Source: Daucus carota subsp. sativus
Taxonomy: Eukaryota; Streptophyta; Magnoliopsida; Apiales; Apiaceae
Assembly: GCF_001625215.2 (NCBI RefSeq)
Contig: NC_030388.2
Coordinates: forward strand, 21,812,558-21,876,557
Direction: 5' to 3'
DNA length: 64,000 nt
In this document: positions 24,401-36,192 of the stretch, piece by piece
Numbering within the stretch: position 1 is the first letter of the stretch
How the letters are laid out: every line of letters begins with the position of its first letter
Notes under the pieces: model-generated
Seen by the model: the letters and a program-made list of their open reading frames with translations, nothing else
What the model was told of the DNA's origin: nothing
Databases searched by the model: none
Translations under genes and position numbers: made by a program

Positions 24401-25360
24401 GGATTACAGCAAATTTAAATAATTTAATCCATTATTTTACTAGATAGTATCTTCAATGTCCCCTAAGCTTTGGATTGGATACAGTTACGAATTTACAGAA
24501 ACGTAGAAAATACAAGGGTTCCTAGGGAATGAAAAATACAGTACAAAACAAACAATCTTTAGTACTTTATCTTCTAAGAAATATTATGTTATAAATTATA
24601 ATCATCAAAGGTTAAGTCTTTTGCTTTATATATTGACTACAAATTTACAAGGCCTCTCCATTCAATAACATATACACGTAATCCATCATTGTATTCATTT
24701 CTTATAAATCCAATACAAACATGATAACCGAACCTCATCTAATACAGTGAACAAAACACAACAGATACGACATAGCAAACAGAAATGTGTTTCCATAGTT
24801 ATATTATCTACATGAGCTTGTCCATCAATCTAAAAAAGAAAAAGAGATTATGGCAAAAAGAAAAAAGAAAAAAAGAAAAAGAGATTGCCTTCTCTATTTC
24901 TCTCTCTCTCACACAAGTGGTAGAGAATTCATCGAAACAGATACAAAACATGAAACAAATACGCATGTCTATAACTCTACATACATTCACTATCCATCAT
25001 TTCATCATTTCCAACAAATTCGACCACAAACACAGCACACAAACCACACCATATCACTCAAACAGCACACACACACAACTAATACACAATTCATCATAAT
25101 AAAAACGAAATCAATAAGCATTTCAATCATTCAACAACAAGTATATATCACAAAACAAAACAACTAACGGAATCAAAAACGACGAGATCAAATACTAACA
25201 CGCCTCCGGCGACACCGCCGGCGAGCAGAGATTTCGTAATCGTAAGCCACGCGATCCCCGCCGGCGCCTTCACTCCTTCGCTCGCAATCTTCGCTTCCTC
25301 CGCCAGATTCACGATCCTCGACACCGCCGTCTCGCTGCTCTTCACATCCTCCGACGCCAT
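18428..25360 (-). CDS. ADNT1: Mitochondrial adenine nucleotide carrier ADNT1, 355 aa
   Basis: Eight exons on the minus strand: 25360-25200, 24352-24304, 22447-22284, 21350-21313, 20491-20379, 20245-20132, 19234-18890 and 18511-18428. They total 1068 nt (355 residues). The product is a mitochondrial carrier: three repeats of about 100 residues with YPMDLVRGR and YPLDVIRRR signatures in repeats 2 and 3 and APLERLKI in repeat 1. Sequence and length fit plant ADNT1, an inner-membrane AMP/ADP-ATP exchanger. The N-terminal MASEDVK start also fits. Exon 4 is only 38 nt and exon 2 only 49 nt; both are needed to hold the frame. The acceptor of exon 2 has a 19-C run as polypyrimidine tract (24364-24382 on +). 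Most of the 6.9 kb is intron. Confidence 0.95.
22637..22940. repeat. Diverged tandem duplication in ADNT1 intron 2
   Basis: Two successive blocks (about 22637-22785 and 22804-22940) share TGGTTTTTTTGAGAA, a GATGGTGGAAGGA-like segment, a TTAAC(G/A)TTC(A/G)TGATAAAAT run and GGAGCATAA. They are non-coding. Confidence 0.55.
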
Positions 25361-26593
25361 TCCTCACCGGAAACCTACCGGAATATCACAATTCTCCGGC
25401 GAAATCGATGGGAAAAAAGAGAGCTTTATGAGGAATCTGTTGTGTGCGTGTAATATATGTATAGGTGTGTGTATAGAAAGCAGTAGTATGGGGAAGTGTG
25501 ATGATTTGGCGGCTTCACCAAACGGATATAAATTGGTTGGATTAATATACAACTAAATTTAGGGCAGGGTACTTAATTAAACTAATCATTTTATTTTATT
25601 TATTATTTGCAATTTCATATCTTAATTTTTTGATAATTTTCAATATTGACCTCAAGTTATGTTTTGTCTATGGGATAAACTTTTTGTTTGATTAAGCTCG
25701 GGATCATTGTTCTTATCTATTTAAAGATTAGATAAGCGTCTACGATTAAAAGATTTATAAGCTTTTTTAATAATTTTTTTTTTGAAATTAGCTTTTTTAA
25801 TTATTGATTACCTCTTCAAAAATTTGGGCGGTTTTCTATTTTCGCATGATCTGCTGGCATAGACTGTGCATGTAATTCTACTTATAATTTAGGTAATATT
25901 TTTTATTTATGTTTTTGATATAGGCTGAACCTTTTTTTAAAAGAAAATTTTATTCGAGCTTATATAAAATATATGTCGCAATCGCACCAATTGAAAGTTG
26001 TGGATATATGATACCTGAGGTCCACAGCTTTATTTTGGGGTTTCCTGATAAGCACACGCTGACCTTTTGATCTCATTAACCAAAATATCAAGTTTTTTTT
26101 TTTTTTTTGAAAGCAAAATATCAAGTTTTATTATTCAAGAGGACGTTAATATAGAAAAATCGAGAAAGTAAAAGTTGCAGAATTTTAACGAGTAATTAAA
26201 GAATGTTTTGATTTAGATTTTTTTTCGTAAACTTCAAATTTTCAGATTTAACGAACTATTAATTTTCTTTAAAGAATTTATTGATAAGATGTATCAAAAT
26301 GTGTACCTAACCGACATGATGTTGATACACATGTTAAATTTCAAAAATTATGATTTGTGATATTGAGTTGAATTTAGGGGATAAACTATTTTTAAATAAA
26401 ATACTAAAAGAATACTATATGATAACAAACATTCTTTACCTAACTTAAATGAAAGATATACAATGTTGAATCGGAATCAAAACTATATTAGAACATAAGA
26501 TAAATTGAAGTATTCTGCAAAGAAAATTAAAATGAATATTGCTTCGAAAAAAAGCAAGCTCCGTCAAAAAAACGAATCAATATTTCTCGAATA
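25361..26593. other. ADNT1 5' region and spacer
   Basis: The first 150 bp are the probable leader and promoter of the minus-strand carrier gene. The remainder is AT-rich without recognisable features apart from a T-run near 26095. Confidence 0.4.
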
Positions 26594-26968
26594 AGAGCAT
26601 CTCCAACGGTGATGGCTATAATCGTTGGCTAAATTGGACCTGTAAGACATTATGTAATTTTGCTTCAATGGTACTGGATATATTGGTTGACTATAATTTA
26701 AAAAATAGTATGTTATTAATATTTTAAATTGTTAAAATAGAATATATCAGTTCAATATGGTAATAAATGATGTACCATCTTGCTACAGATTTTCTTACAG
26801 ACTTGTAGAGGTTCGACAAATTTAGCCATCCATAGGAGGTTGGCTAAATTTATAGACAACAGCTGATCATGGTTGGAGTTGAGTTTTTGGAGCTATTGGC
26901 CAAATCTTTTTATTTTAAGTATGCCAACTCATTTTTTAACCAAGGGCTTTAGATGGTTGGAGATGCTC
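26594..26968. mobile_element. PIF/Harbinger-like (Tourist) MITE
   Basis: Terminal inverted repeats GAGCATCTCCAAC and GTTGGAGATGCTC are flanked by TAA on both sides, the 3-bp target duplication of Tourist/Harbinger elements. The element is 375 bp and non-coding. It shares interior words (TTGGCTAAATT, GACATT) with the shorter element at 52345. Confidence 0.8.
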
Positions 26969-27019
26969 TAATAATATTTAATTGAATTATGTGCCTGAGC
27001 AAAGTTTGAATAATTAAGA

Positions 27020-27766
27020 CACTTCTAAAAAAAAGTGTACATAATTCTATAGTCTAGCCCTAATTATCTCTAGAGTCTAGCATCTCTCTCGTCGTAGTCG
27101 CCTGGGGCTTCCATCGGTTTTCACCGGTGGAAAGCCCCAAATCAGTTAATTGTTTTGTTTTCTTTATAGTTTTCGAATAATACTTCTTCTCTGAGAACTT
27201 AGATCGAAAACCATCGAAGATTTCGCTGTTTCTCTTCCAAATGGGTGGGTTTTCAGTCCGATTTCTCTTATTTTTGTGGTTCTGTTCCAGATTTATTCTC
27301 GGGAAGATTCTTAGATCTAAAACCATCGGAGATTTTGCTGTCTTTCTTCTCTGCTTCAATCAGGTGGATTTTCAGTCTGATTTCTCTTGTTTTTGTGGCT
27401 TCGCTCCAGATCTAAGGTTGTTTTTCTCTCTCTCGTGAGAGATCTAAGGTTGTTTTTCTCTCTCTCGTGATAGTTTTGTTTTCGCTTCTTCATTGTAAGC
27501 GGGTGTCTTGGTTTGATGATGAAAGTTTGCATGGAATCGCAGTTCTGGTCGATAGCTCTATTAGGGCATGATGAAGAGGGTACCGATGATTCAACGAGGA
27601 TGCATGAAGCGGGTATTTGTATTTGTATATACTTTATCTTCAAAATATCGTTTAACCGTCTCTTCATGAGAACATGCGATTGCAATTTCCAGTTTGTTCG
27701 ACTAGATGCCGTATGATTTTCTATTATTAGATTAACACCTTTGTTTAAAAAAAAAATTGAATAATT
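27020..27766 (+). mobile_element. Retroposon copy 1, non-coding, 14-bp TSD
   Basis: TTGAATAATTAAGA occurs on both sides (27006-27019 and 27767-27780). The 747-bp insert ends in an A-run, as expected for a LINE-mobilised retroposon on the + strand. It starts with CCCTAATTATCTCTAGAGTC and contains a tandem duplication of about 118 bp carrying AAAACCATCG(A/G)AGATTT and TTTTCAGTC(C/T)GATTTCTC. No long ORF or reverse transcriptase is present. Much of its 3' half matches the copy at 41390. Confidence 0.85.
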
Positions 27767-27781
27767 AAGAATAAGTTTTCG

Positions 27782-28440
27782 ACATTGAACAAGATGTGAG
27801 GTAATTGAAATAAAATTTAGCAACTTATAAGGGATTTGAAGTAGGGTTCATTTTTTTTTATAAATGAAGAGTTATCCTCAGCGATAAATTGACTCGAGGT
27901 GCGGAATAAAATCTTTCCCCGCAAACTTCAAAGGGGTAGCAAATATCTTCGACATCAAAATCCATTTGAATCATCGTGAATAAACGAGCAGCTCCAAATA
28001 TCAAAGTTTTCTTCGAGATATAAGTCAGATAAATTACATTTGATAATATAACCAATACATCTTATTCCAAAAAAAATGTACTAGACAAAATTTATCACAT
28101 CATACAAGGTACATAGTAAACTTGTGTGAGTGTGGCTCTCTTTGTTATGAATTTTTTTGTTTCTGTTTTAAATGGTTATGCTTGCTTATGTGCGTGTGTT
28201 TGTATATATTTAATCATTTCAGTTGGAATTATTATAATTTCAGTATTATTAAATTAAATTACAAATGTCATTTTATTATGAACAAAATATAATAAAATAA
28301 AATGGATCAACAAAATATGATCAATGAATTTAATATCAAATGACTTCATCCACTTTTTTCCAAAACCCATTTCAAGGTGACATGAAATGAGCTCAAAGAA
28401 ACATGAGAACAGGTCGTTTCAAGATGACATGAAATAGGCT
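27782..28440. other. Spacer
   Basis: AT-rich DNA in which I see no gene or clear repeat boundary. Confidence 0.4.
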
Positions 28441-28815
28441 CACAGGGTGTAATTCGGGCCGAGCGAGCCGAGTTTCGAGCTGGGCGTAATTCGAGCTGAA
28501 GTTAATCGAGCCGAGTCGAGGCGGCTCATTTAACTAATCGAGCATAAATCCCTGCCCGAACTCGACTCATTTAATTTCACGAGTCGAGTCGAGCCGGCTC
28601 GTTTAATTTTACACTTAATCGAGCTTAAAACTCTACCCGAACTCGGCTCGTTTAATTTCACGATTCGAGTTGAGCCGGCTCGTTTAATTAAACGAGCCGG
28701 AACTTTTGCCCGAACTCGGCTCGTTTGTTAAACGAACCGAGTCGAGCCTAGTTAAACGAGTTCGAGCCGAGCAAGCTCGCAAGCCGCTCGACTCGAATTA
28801 AAGCTCAAGGCTCAC
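28441..28815. repeat. GAGCCGAG / CTCGGCTCG-rich repeat element
   Basis: Dense degenerate repetition of CGAGCCGAGT, CGGCTCGTTTAAT and their complements, beginning GTGTAATTCGGGCCGAGC and ending near GCTCAAGGCTC. It is non-coding and strikingly GC-rich against its surroundings. It is the same kind of element as at 17272, with a different internal word. Confidence 0.6.
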
Positions 28816-29955
28816 AAAAACATGAGAACAGGTCGGAGCACCGTAGTTGCTCAAATCCTGAATTCTCAAAACCCAAATTCTCATTTTTCACACTTTCTTC
28901 TCTTCTGGAAACTGAATTTTCAGATTTTTCTTAATAAAAAACACTTTGATAATATTGTTTTTTCCATAATAAAATCATCATCTATTTGAATTTCGTATTC
29001 TTATATTATGAAAAATCTTGTACTTAAAAAAATAGAGAATATTAATATATGATGTTTTTTTATGAAGAAAATAATCACTCAACGGATATAAAAGAATGGA
29101 TGTCGTTAATGTGTTTATATGACATGATAATCATCGTCAAATAACCATACTCCTACAAATGATGATTGTTTTCTAATCATGAGGCATGCCTTTTAATTTA
29201 ATAATATATTTGGAAAATTTAACTGTTTCAATTGAAACTATTATAACTTTAATATTGTTAAATTAAACTAAAATCAATTATAAACATCATTTTGTTGTCA
29301 ACAGAATATATTAATATAATAACAAGAATAACGGATCTGAGATATAAGAGAAATAGGCTTTAGCAATGGAGGACTTTAACCACTTTCTTCCTAAACCCAT
29401 TCCGGGTGACATGAAATGGGCTCACAGACAGGAAAACAGGCCGGAGCACTAAACCCACCTACGCATCCCATATTAAGGCCCACAATCTATCACTCTTTTG
29501 TTGAACAGAAAGAAAGGTCTGCATTCCATATGCTCCGAAGTAGTCTAACCGGACTAATATGAGGTACGCGCAAATTGATTCGAAAAAGTAGCGTATACAT
29601 TTTAAAACAACAAGGGGATTCAATGGCCCGCGTACGTGACCATTCCGTAACACGTAGTCGATAGTTGTAGTAATATTCTTAAACCGAACATCAACAGGTC
29701 AAAACAGTGTAAAATACCCCCGTCAGAAAACTTTTTTTTTTGTCATACGTTTTTAACAAGTACTGGGTTGCGTAACAAGGGTGAAAATTGGGTAAAATGT
29801 GGACGGTATTTATATGAGCTGACCAACAAGAGCAGTATTCTGGAAACAGGACTTTGAAAAGCAGCGATTTCTTCGGAATTACTACAAGTACTGTGCTGTA
29901 CGTATTATGTACTACGTAACATAGGTTAGAATACTTCACAACTTGCTCTTATTAT
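28816..29955. other. Spacer
   Basis: A phrase containing CAAGGTGACATGAAATG / CCGGGTGACATGAAATGGG recurs (near 28373 and 29401) with similar flanks, so this region holds an old duplication. No gene is seen. Confidence 0.4.
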
Positions 29956-30339
29956 GGGGGTGTTTGGCTGGGCTTTTAAGCCCAGCTTCTAGCTTATAGG
30001 TCAACTTCTACTTATTTCGTAGTGTTTGGGTAAAAAAATTATAAGCACTTCTGGCGACTTATAAGCTAGAGTTTTGGAAGTTAGAAATGCTAGCTTTTTT
30101 CTTGACTTATTTTTTTTTTCGAAATTTAACTTCACAACGATGTGTATGATCATTCTAAAAGATAGTTTATAATATTTTATTATTATTTTAGCAATTTTTA
30201 TACCTAATAAGTCGTGAATTTTAATGAATTTATCCAAACACTTAAACAGCTTATAAGTACAAAATTACTTATCACTTTTAATCAAAAAATCACTTAAAAG
30301 CAATAAGTAACTTCTTTTAAGTTAAGCCAAACGGCCCCT
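29956..30339. mobile_element. hAT-like MITE
   Basis: Ends GGGGGTGTTTGGCTGGGCTT and, in reverse complement, GGGGCCGTTTGGCTTAACTT are imperfect inverted repeats of the GTTTGGC hAT-MITE type. Inner segments (CTTATAAGC, AAGTAACTTC...) are also inverted. About 384 bp, non-coding. Confidence 0.7.
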
Positions 30340-31449
30340 ATGTCTCCTCAAAATTGATAGATTACGATAGTTAGGTGTCACGCAAGAACAATTACAAAAT
30401 GTCTATTGCATCACTTTTTCACCTTAGATCTATCTTTTTCTCTCGTCGATAGGTGGAATAATCGAATCGAGTTGAATCGAACGAACTTGACTCAAATATA
30501 GATATTAATTTTTTTATCTAGAAAAATAGAATTTTTTGACAAATTTAAAAAAAAATAGAATTTAAATAATAATTTGCAAAATATGTTCCTTTTACATCTC
30601 AAAAAACGTATAAAAAGTCAAGACAACTGTTAATTTGAAAAGTACTATAAATTTAAGATGGGTCCTTCGAATGTGAGATTTTGATTGATGGAGATTTTTG
30701 TATATGCAGGGGCCATCATTATTAAGGGACGAGAGCCAATCAAAATCTACCAACTAACTAAAAAGTGGTTATTAGTGCCTGCTAGAAAACCTGATTTAAG
30801 ATTAAAATTCGTTTTGATGATTTTCCAAAGTTTGATTTGTTCTAGTTTGAGTTTGGACTTGAGAGATCGATTTCTGCATTTATTTAATATTTAATATTAT
30901 ATTAATGATCACGAAATATGAAACAGAATTGGTTGTGGAAAAATTTTCAAGACACGAACATGTAACTATCAAATGAATATTAGCTTTTACACCAAACTGC
31001 CATTATTGAACAATAATTTTATCGTTGATTGTTCACATCTACAGAATTTATCTTAAACTTTTGCAGGTCCACTGGCCAAGCCAGAGACTTTGCCAAGTCA
31101 AATACAGCTCACATCTATTTTATCTGTTGGGCTAATAAATACACATGAGCCTTGTCAAAGCATGAGCTTTGTAAAGTTCAAGCCTTGAATTTTACTCTTC
31201 AAGGGCTTGGTTGTCTATAAGCTTCACCATAATCTCCTGTTGCTCAAAAATGGTGTGTGGGATTCAACTCATCTTCTTCCATTTTCTTGAAATTCCAAGA
31301 TTCTCTGCTTATGTATGTGGTTTTATTTTAGAATGATGATGATGGTATCATGAAAATCACATCTTTTGACTATTCTCTTTCTCACTTAGTTTAATATAAA
31401 AACAAAGTACTATTATCTAGGCATTGTGAGTTCACACTTGGTTGTTCAT
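30340..31449. other. Upstream region of the DUF3133 gene
   Basis: No transposon is evident. The last 300 bp probably contain the promoter and leader of the gene starting at 31450, possibly with a leader intron, but I could not place a transcription start. Confidence 0.35.
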
Positions 31450-34400
31450 ATGGATGTTTTGAAAGGCAGGTTAGGTAGTTGTCCCAGCTGTGGCTATCTT
31501 CTTCCTCATCACTTTTCTCTTGACCACTGTGCTAGCTGTGGAGCTGCTTTTCCAGGTACTTTCTCACCCCTTTCCATCTTTTTATGTACATGTGCTTGTA
31601 TTTGTTGTGTGTGATTTTGGTTTGACTCATGTATGTGTCAAGATGCAGATTTAAGTTTACAATTTGATGTTCTCTTTGTGTGTAAGAAAGATAAGCTGAT
31701 AGAGAGATGCACCTTTTGTAGTGTGTGTTTGTGTGTGTTTTTTTGGAATTGCATTGATGGATACTAAAATTTTGCATGTGTTGGGGGGTTTATGGGCTTA
31801 AGTATTGAGTACTTTGTATATGAATTGTTAGAGTAAGGGGTTTGATTGTGATTAATTATTTTACGATTTAGGAGAGCGAGTACTTATGATTGATAGATTT
31901 TTAGAGAAATCTGAGGAAGAAAGAGGGAGGGATGGTGATGATAATGGGGGTGTTATTCAGGCTAGTTCTATAATTGAAAAGGATAATAATGATGATGTTG
32001 ATTTAATTTCAGGAAAAGAAAGATTATTTTCTGCAACGAGTTATACGGGTAGTAGTTCTGCGTTATCAGTGGGGGATAGTGAGTTGTTGGGTGAATTTGT
32101 TAGTGGGAGAGAAGATACAGTTGGTCTAAGCTCTAACAGGAACAGTAGGTTTAAGAATTATGGTTATGGAGAAGGTATGAGACAATCTAGAATTCCTACC
32201 GACTATGGTATTGATCCGAATGTGGATAGTTTTGAGAATGACAGTAGAGATACAGCATATCAGCTAGAAGACATCAGGCAGCGTTTTAATGGTTTGGATG
32301 GGCTTACTAAAGTTGATAGTTCAGAACATGATCGAGCTGAGCTTGTTCGAAAGCTTAATGAGTTGAAGGACCAACTTAGTCGATTAGACAATGCAGTAGA
32401 ACATCCAATTAGAAGCACTGGTACTGATGAACGGAAGGTTCGGTCTCCACCCAACCTTTATTATGGACAAGAACCTTCAATACCAGAAAGCTCTGCAAGT
32501 TTGTATAATCTTAAGATGCAACACCCTTCTCGAGACAGACACGATCTTAGGCCTCTTTACCATGATCGTCAAAAACCTTTTCAACATGATCAAAGTTATG
32601 ATGTACATGCGCCTAGGCATGTTCCATATGAAAATTTGCAACACAAAGATGCATATCGGCCTCAAATGGCTAGGCCACCTCCCCATCAGTCATTTAATCA
32701 ATACTTGCCATGGACAAATCCTGACCATTTTAATGGACCATCCACAGACTTCAGTGAAGATGCCCCAACATCACTTCCACATGAAACCTTTTTTCACCAA
32801 CATGGTTGCTCCTGTTCTCAATGTTATAGCAAGAGCCGGAAAGTCCCTCAAAAGGTCCCTTCCCCTCCAAATGGAAATTATTATCAACTTGGAAATCCTA
32901 TTGCAAATGGCTCACTATATTCTATTCCCAAGAATTTGGCACCCCCTCTTGATTCCCAGGATCCTCAGCCTCTTACACGAAATCTGAGAGACCTTGATAC
33001 AGGAAATGGTGCTTATGTTCAGCTCCAGAAAAGAAGGTTGGTTATAGGCCATGAAAATAAACGAGTTTTCCATCCTATTGCAGGGGGTGCTCCAATCGTA
33101 ACATGTCCTATATGTTTTGAGCTGCTAAAGCTGCCAAGAAAACTTATGTTGGTGGAGAATAATGAACGAAAAATGTGTTGTGGAGGTTGTTCTACCATAG
33201 TTCTGTGTGAACTTGACCGAAAGGGCATTGTCATTTCAGTTCTGGAAAAATCCAATCAAAGTTCTGAGCGAGATGACCATTCTGCTGAGAAGTTGAGTGA
33301 AAATATTCGTGTCTCTGTAAGTAATTCGGATGCTGGGGTCACAAACTCTGAATCCAAAGATTATAATAGTTCTGGTTATACCTACCAGTTGACAGATAAA
33401 GAATCTAATTTATCGCAAGATGACCGGCACTCAGATGCAGCTGAAACGAGGCAGGAATCTTCTCTATCATTTTCCAGTTTTTCTGAAGATGAAATACTCC
33501 AAGATAGTGAGACTGTTCAGAGAGTTGATTTGAAATCTGTGAAGCCTCCTTCCAAAGATAATGAATTTCCTCTCCAAGAACATCATGACAATGAGTTGAA
33601 CAGTGCTATCAGTAAAGATGAGAAAGGAGGTAAGGGTAAACGAAGTTATATGGGGAAGCTATTCCAGAAACTAACCAACTCTCGTCGGAATTCTGCAAAA
33701 GACGTAACAGCGGCATCCGAGACGGATATCTCTTCTGACGCTTACATGAACAGTGGAGTGACACAAGACTCTAGAGAGGAGAACATTGAAGAAGAGCATC
33801 CTAAGATCAAAAAGAGAACCGAGTCTATCTTTTCAGGGCTCAGAGAATATAGGTCTGAGGATTTCTCGGATTCAATTCTGAGTATGGAGTTTGAAGAATC
33901 ATATGTTTATGTCAATGGGCAAAACATACCACAGCTCGCCGTTAAGAAAGCTGAAAAGTTGGCAGGGCCTATCGAGCCTGGAGAGTACTGGTTAGTACCT
34001 CAATTAAGTCGTATATATTATTTGATGTCTTATGAATGCTTGATCGATCATGTTATATGTTAAGATTTCTCTTACATTCGGACTTGATTGGTCATATTGC
34101 AGTTCTTGTAATGATTCTACCTGTAGCTAAAATTCAAAATTATAAGCTTCAATTATTTTTAGATGTACAGAGAGAAGAAAAATGAATTCTTTTCAATGAA
34201 TTGCTCCAACTGGTTGCTCATTACTATCATCTTTTCAGGTATGATTTCCAAGCTGGATTTTGGGGAGTGATGGGCCACCCCTGCCTAGGCATCATAGCGG
34301 TGAGATTAGTAATTATCTGTCAACTTCTTTGATTTTGGCTAGCCATGATTGCGATGGGTACTAATGACAAAAAATTAATGTGTTGCAGCCGTACATCAAT

Positions 34401-35139
34401 GCATTCAATTATCCTATGCCAGAGGGTTGTGCTGCTGGAAACACAGGAGTTTTTGTAAACGGGCGAGAACTGAACCAGGGAGACTTGAATAAACTTGCTA
34501 CCAGAGGTCTACCAGTAACAAAACATAATTCATATATCATGAAAATTAGTGGTAAAGTTCTGGATGCTGAGACCCGTGAAGTACTATACAACCTTGGCAA
34601 ACTGGCCCCAACGTATGTTTCCATGTTCCCTAAAACTGTTCCAGTTTTAAATACTTTGATATAATATTACTAAATCGTCCACATCAAGTACTATAAAATA
34701 TTCTGTTCATATAATCAAGAGATTATGCTAGCCATCTTAGTTTTGGTGAAAAGAAATTGTCAGTGTATCATTTTAGCTGATATATTACTGCAAATGTATC
34801 GCGTTGGATAGCCCTGTAGTGTGATATTAAACATCTTGGTACAAATATCATAAACTATTATACATATCAAATTGCTGCATATTTTTTTTGGCCTATAAGC
34901 TATGGCTGGTTTGTTTTTATTTTTTTAAATTCAACCTTATTGTAATCATTTTTTTTTTAATCTTCTGATGGCGAACTTTTGATATACTGCATATTTGTCA
35001 ACTTATGATGCTGCATCACAGTACTGACTACTAACTGCATTCTGTGTACAATTTGTAATCGAGCAGAGTTCAAAGGGCAAGGCGTGGATTTGGAATGAAG
35101 GTCCCCAAATCATTGCGAAATGATCAGGAATCAGGATAG
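31450..35139 (+). CDS. DUF3133 zinc-ribbon protein ('extra-large G-like', EDR4-related), 860 aa
   Basis: Exons 31450-31555, 31872-33990, 34239-34299, 34389-34612 and 35067-35139 join to 860 codons plus stop. An N-terminal zinc ribbon has CPSCG (Cys 11, 14) and CASCG (Cys 27, 30). A long polar, low-complexity middle follows. Around residues 440-485 lies the DUF3133 core, with TCPICFELLKLPRK and MCCGGCSTIVLCEL, a second CxxC pair. The last 120 residues, PGEYWYDFQAGFWGVMG onward, match the C-terminal block that gave these proteins the label 'extra-large G-like', although no GTPase domain is present. EDR4, a relative, acts in plant immunity; this gene's role is unknown. The ATG at 31450 is the first in frame before the ribbon; an open frame without ATG extends slightly upstream. 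Confidence 0.88.
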
Positions 35140-35980
35140 TTAGAGCTTATATAATTTCTTGATACGATTTAAAGGACCGCAGAAAGACAGAGCACTATCA
35201 GTATCAGATATTTTTGAAGGGTAGATATAGAATCCAGATGGACGGCTTACCAGCTCGTTTCTTGATTTGACTATTATTGACATGATTTGATTTCTATTTT
35301 TTTGTTTTGTTTTGAATTAAGTAGTCTTTAGTAGATGAAAATTGTGCAGCTTTTTGTATCTTAGGTTGATTGTGGGAGAGATGTAAATTGTAAACCTTTT
35401 GTATCATACAGTATATAAATGCAGAGTCCTTGTAGTTTTCAACTAATTTTCATGGTGGTGGTTCATTGTTGTGACTTGAAAATTGTAAGATACAGAAATA
35501 TCAGAGTTATGCTTCTGTTTGGTGTTACTCTTTTTTCAGAAATTTAAAATTATTTCTTATAAAGTTAAGAAATTTGAAAATCATATTTTAAAATAGATTA
35601 TATGTTTTTTAATGATATAATTTTTTGTAATTATGATATGTATTAAATTTAGTCAATTTGACTGGATAAAAATACAAGTATTGCGAATCGGAGTCGACAT
35701 TGTGTTCAACATACATCTTACATAGTTACATATCATACAAACTCCAATAAATAAAAATAACTAAAATGTGAATTCTGAAAAATAATATAAACAACATGGA
35801 AAAATTTAATTTCAAACATATACACATGTTCAAATCTTCGAATGTGAATCTTAATTATTTTTGGATTTGTTCAATTTGTCCACCTTGATTGTATTATTAC
35901 ACCAAATATAAATATAAATAATGTTATATACCATTCATAAATATCGTAAAATCCCTAAAAATCTGTTCTAAATTCAAATT
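35140..35980. other. 3' UTR and spacer
   Basis: The first 300 bases after the stop are a plausible 3' UTR. The rest is AT-rich spacer without recognisable elements. Confidence 0.4.
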
Positions 35981-35984
35981 TAAC

Positions 35985-36112
35985 CTCAAACGGTCAAAGT
36001 TAATCTCACTACCGTAACTCAAAACACACTATTCAATTTAGCAAAACAATTTCAAAATTTGAATTCCACATAGCCGTTAGCCCCCAAAACTCCTCTTTAG
36101 CCCTATATAAAA
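35985..36112 (+). promoter_or_regulatory. 3xHMG-box promoter: MSA-like motifs and TATA box
   Basis: Two AACGG cores occur: CTCAAACGGTCA (35985-35996) on + and CTAACGGCTA on - (36071-36080). Both fit the mitosis-specific activator (MSA) element bound by three-repeat MYB factors. TATATAAA at 36104-36111 is a TATA box 80 bases before the ATG. 3xHMG-box genes are known to be expressed in M phase, so the motifs fit the gene; activity is inferred. Confidence 0.6.
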
Positions 36113-36192
36113 TCATAAAACCCCAATAACAATTTCATCTATCAATCTCTCTCAGTCTCTCTCTATCTTTCTCTCTTGAAATCTCTTTTACA

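Noticed and set aside
24785-25167. Overlapping Lys/His/Thr-rich frames on +
   Set aside because: Low-complexity DNA in ADNT1 intron 1, on the opposite strand, with no homology.
27356-27823. 155-codon minus-strand ORF
   Set aside because: It runs antisense through retroposon copy 1 and beyond its TSD, so it cannot be one gene.
32427-32987. 186-codon frame on + inside the DUF3133 gene
   Set aside because: An alternative frame of exon 2; the 725-codon frame holds the conserved domains.
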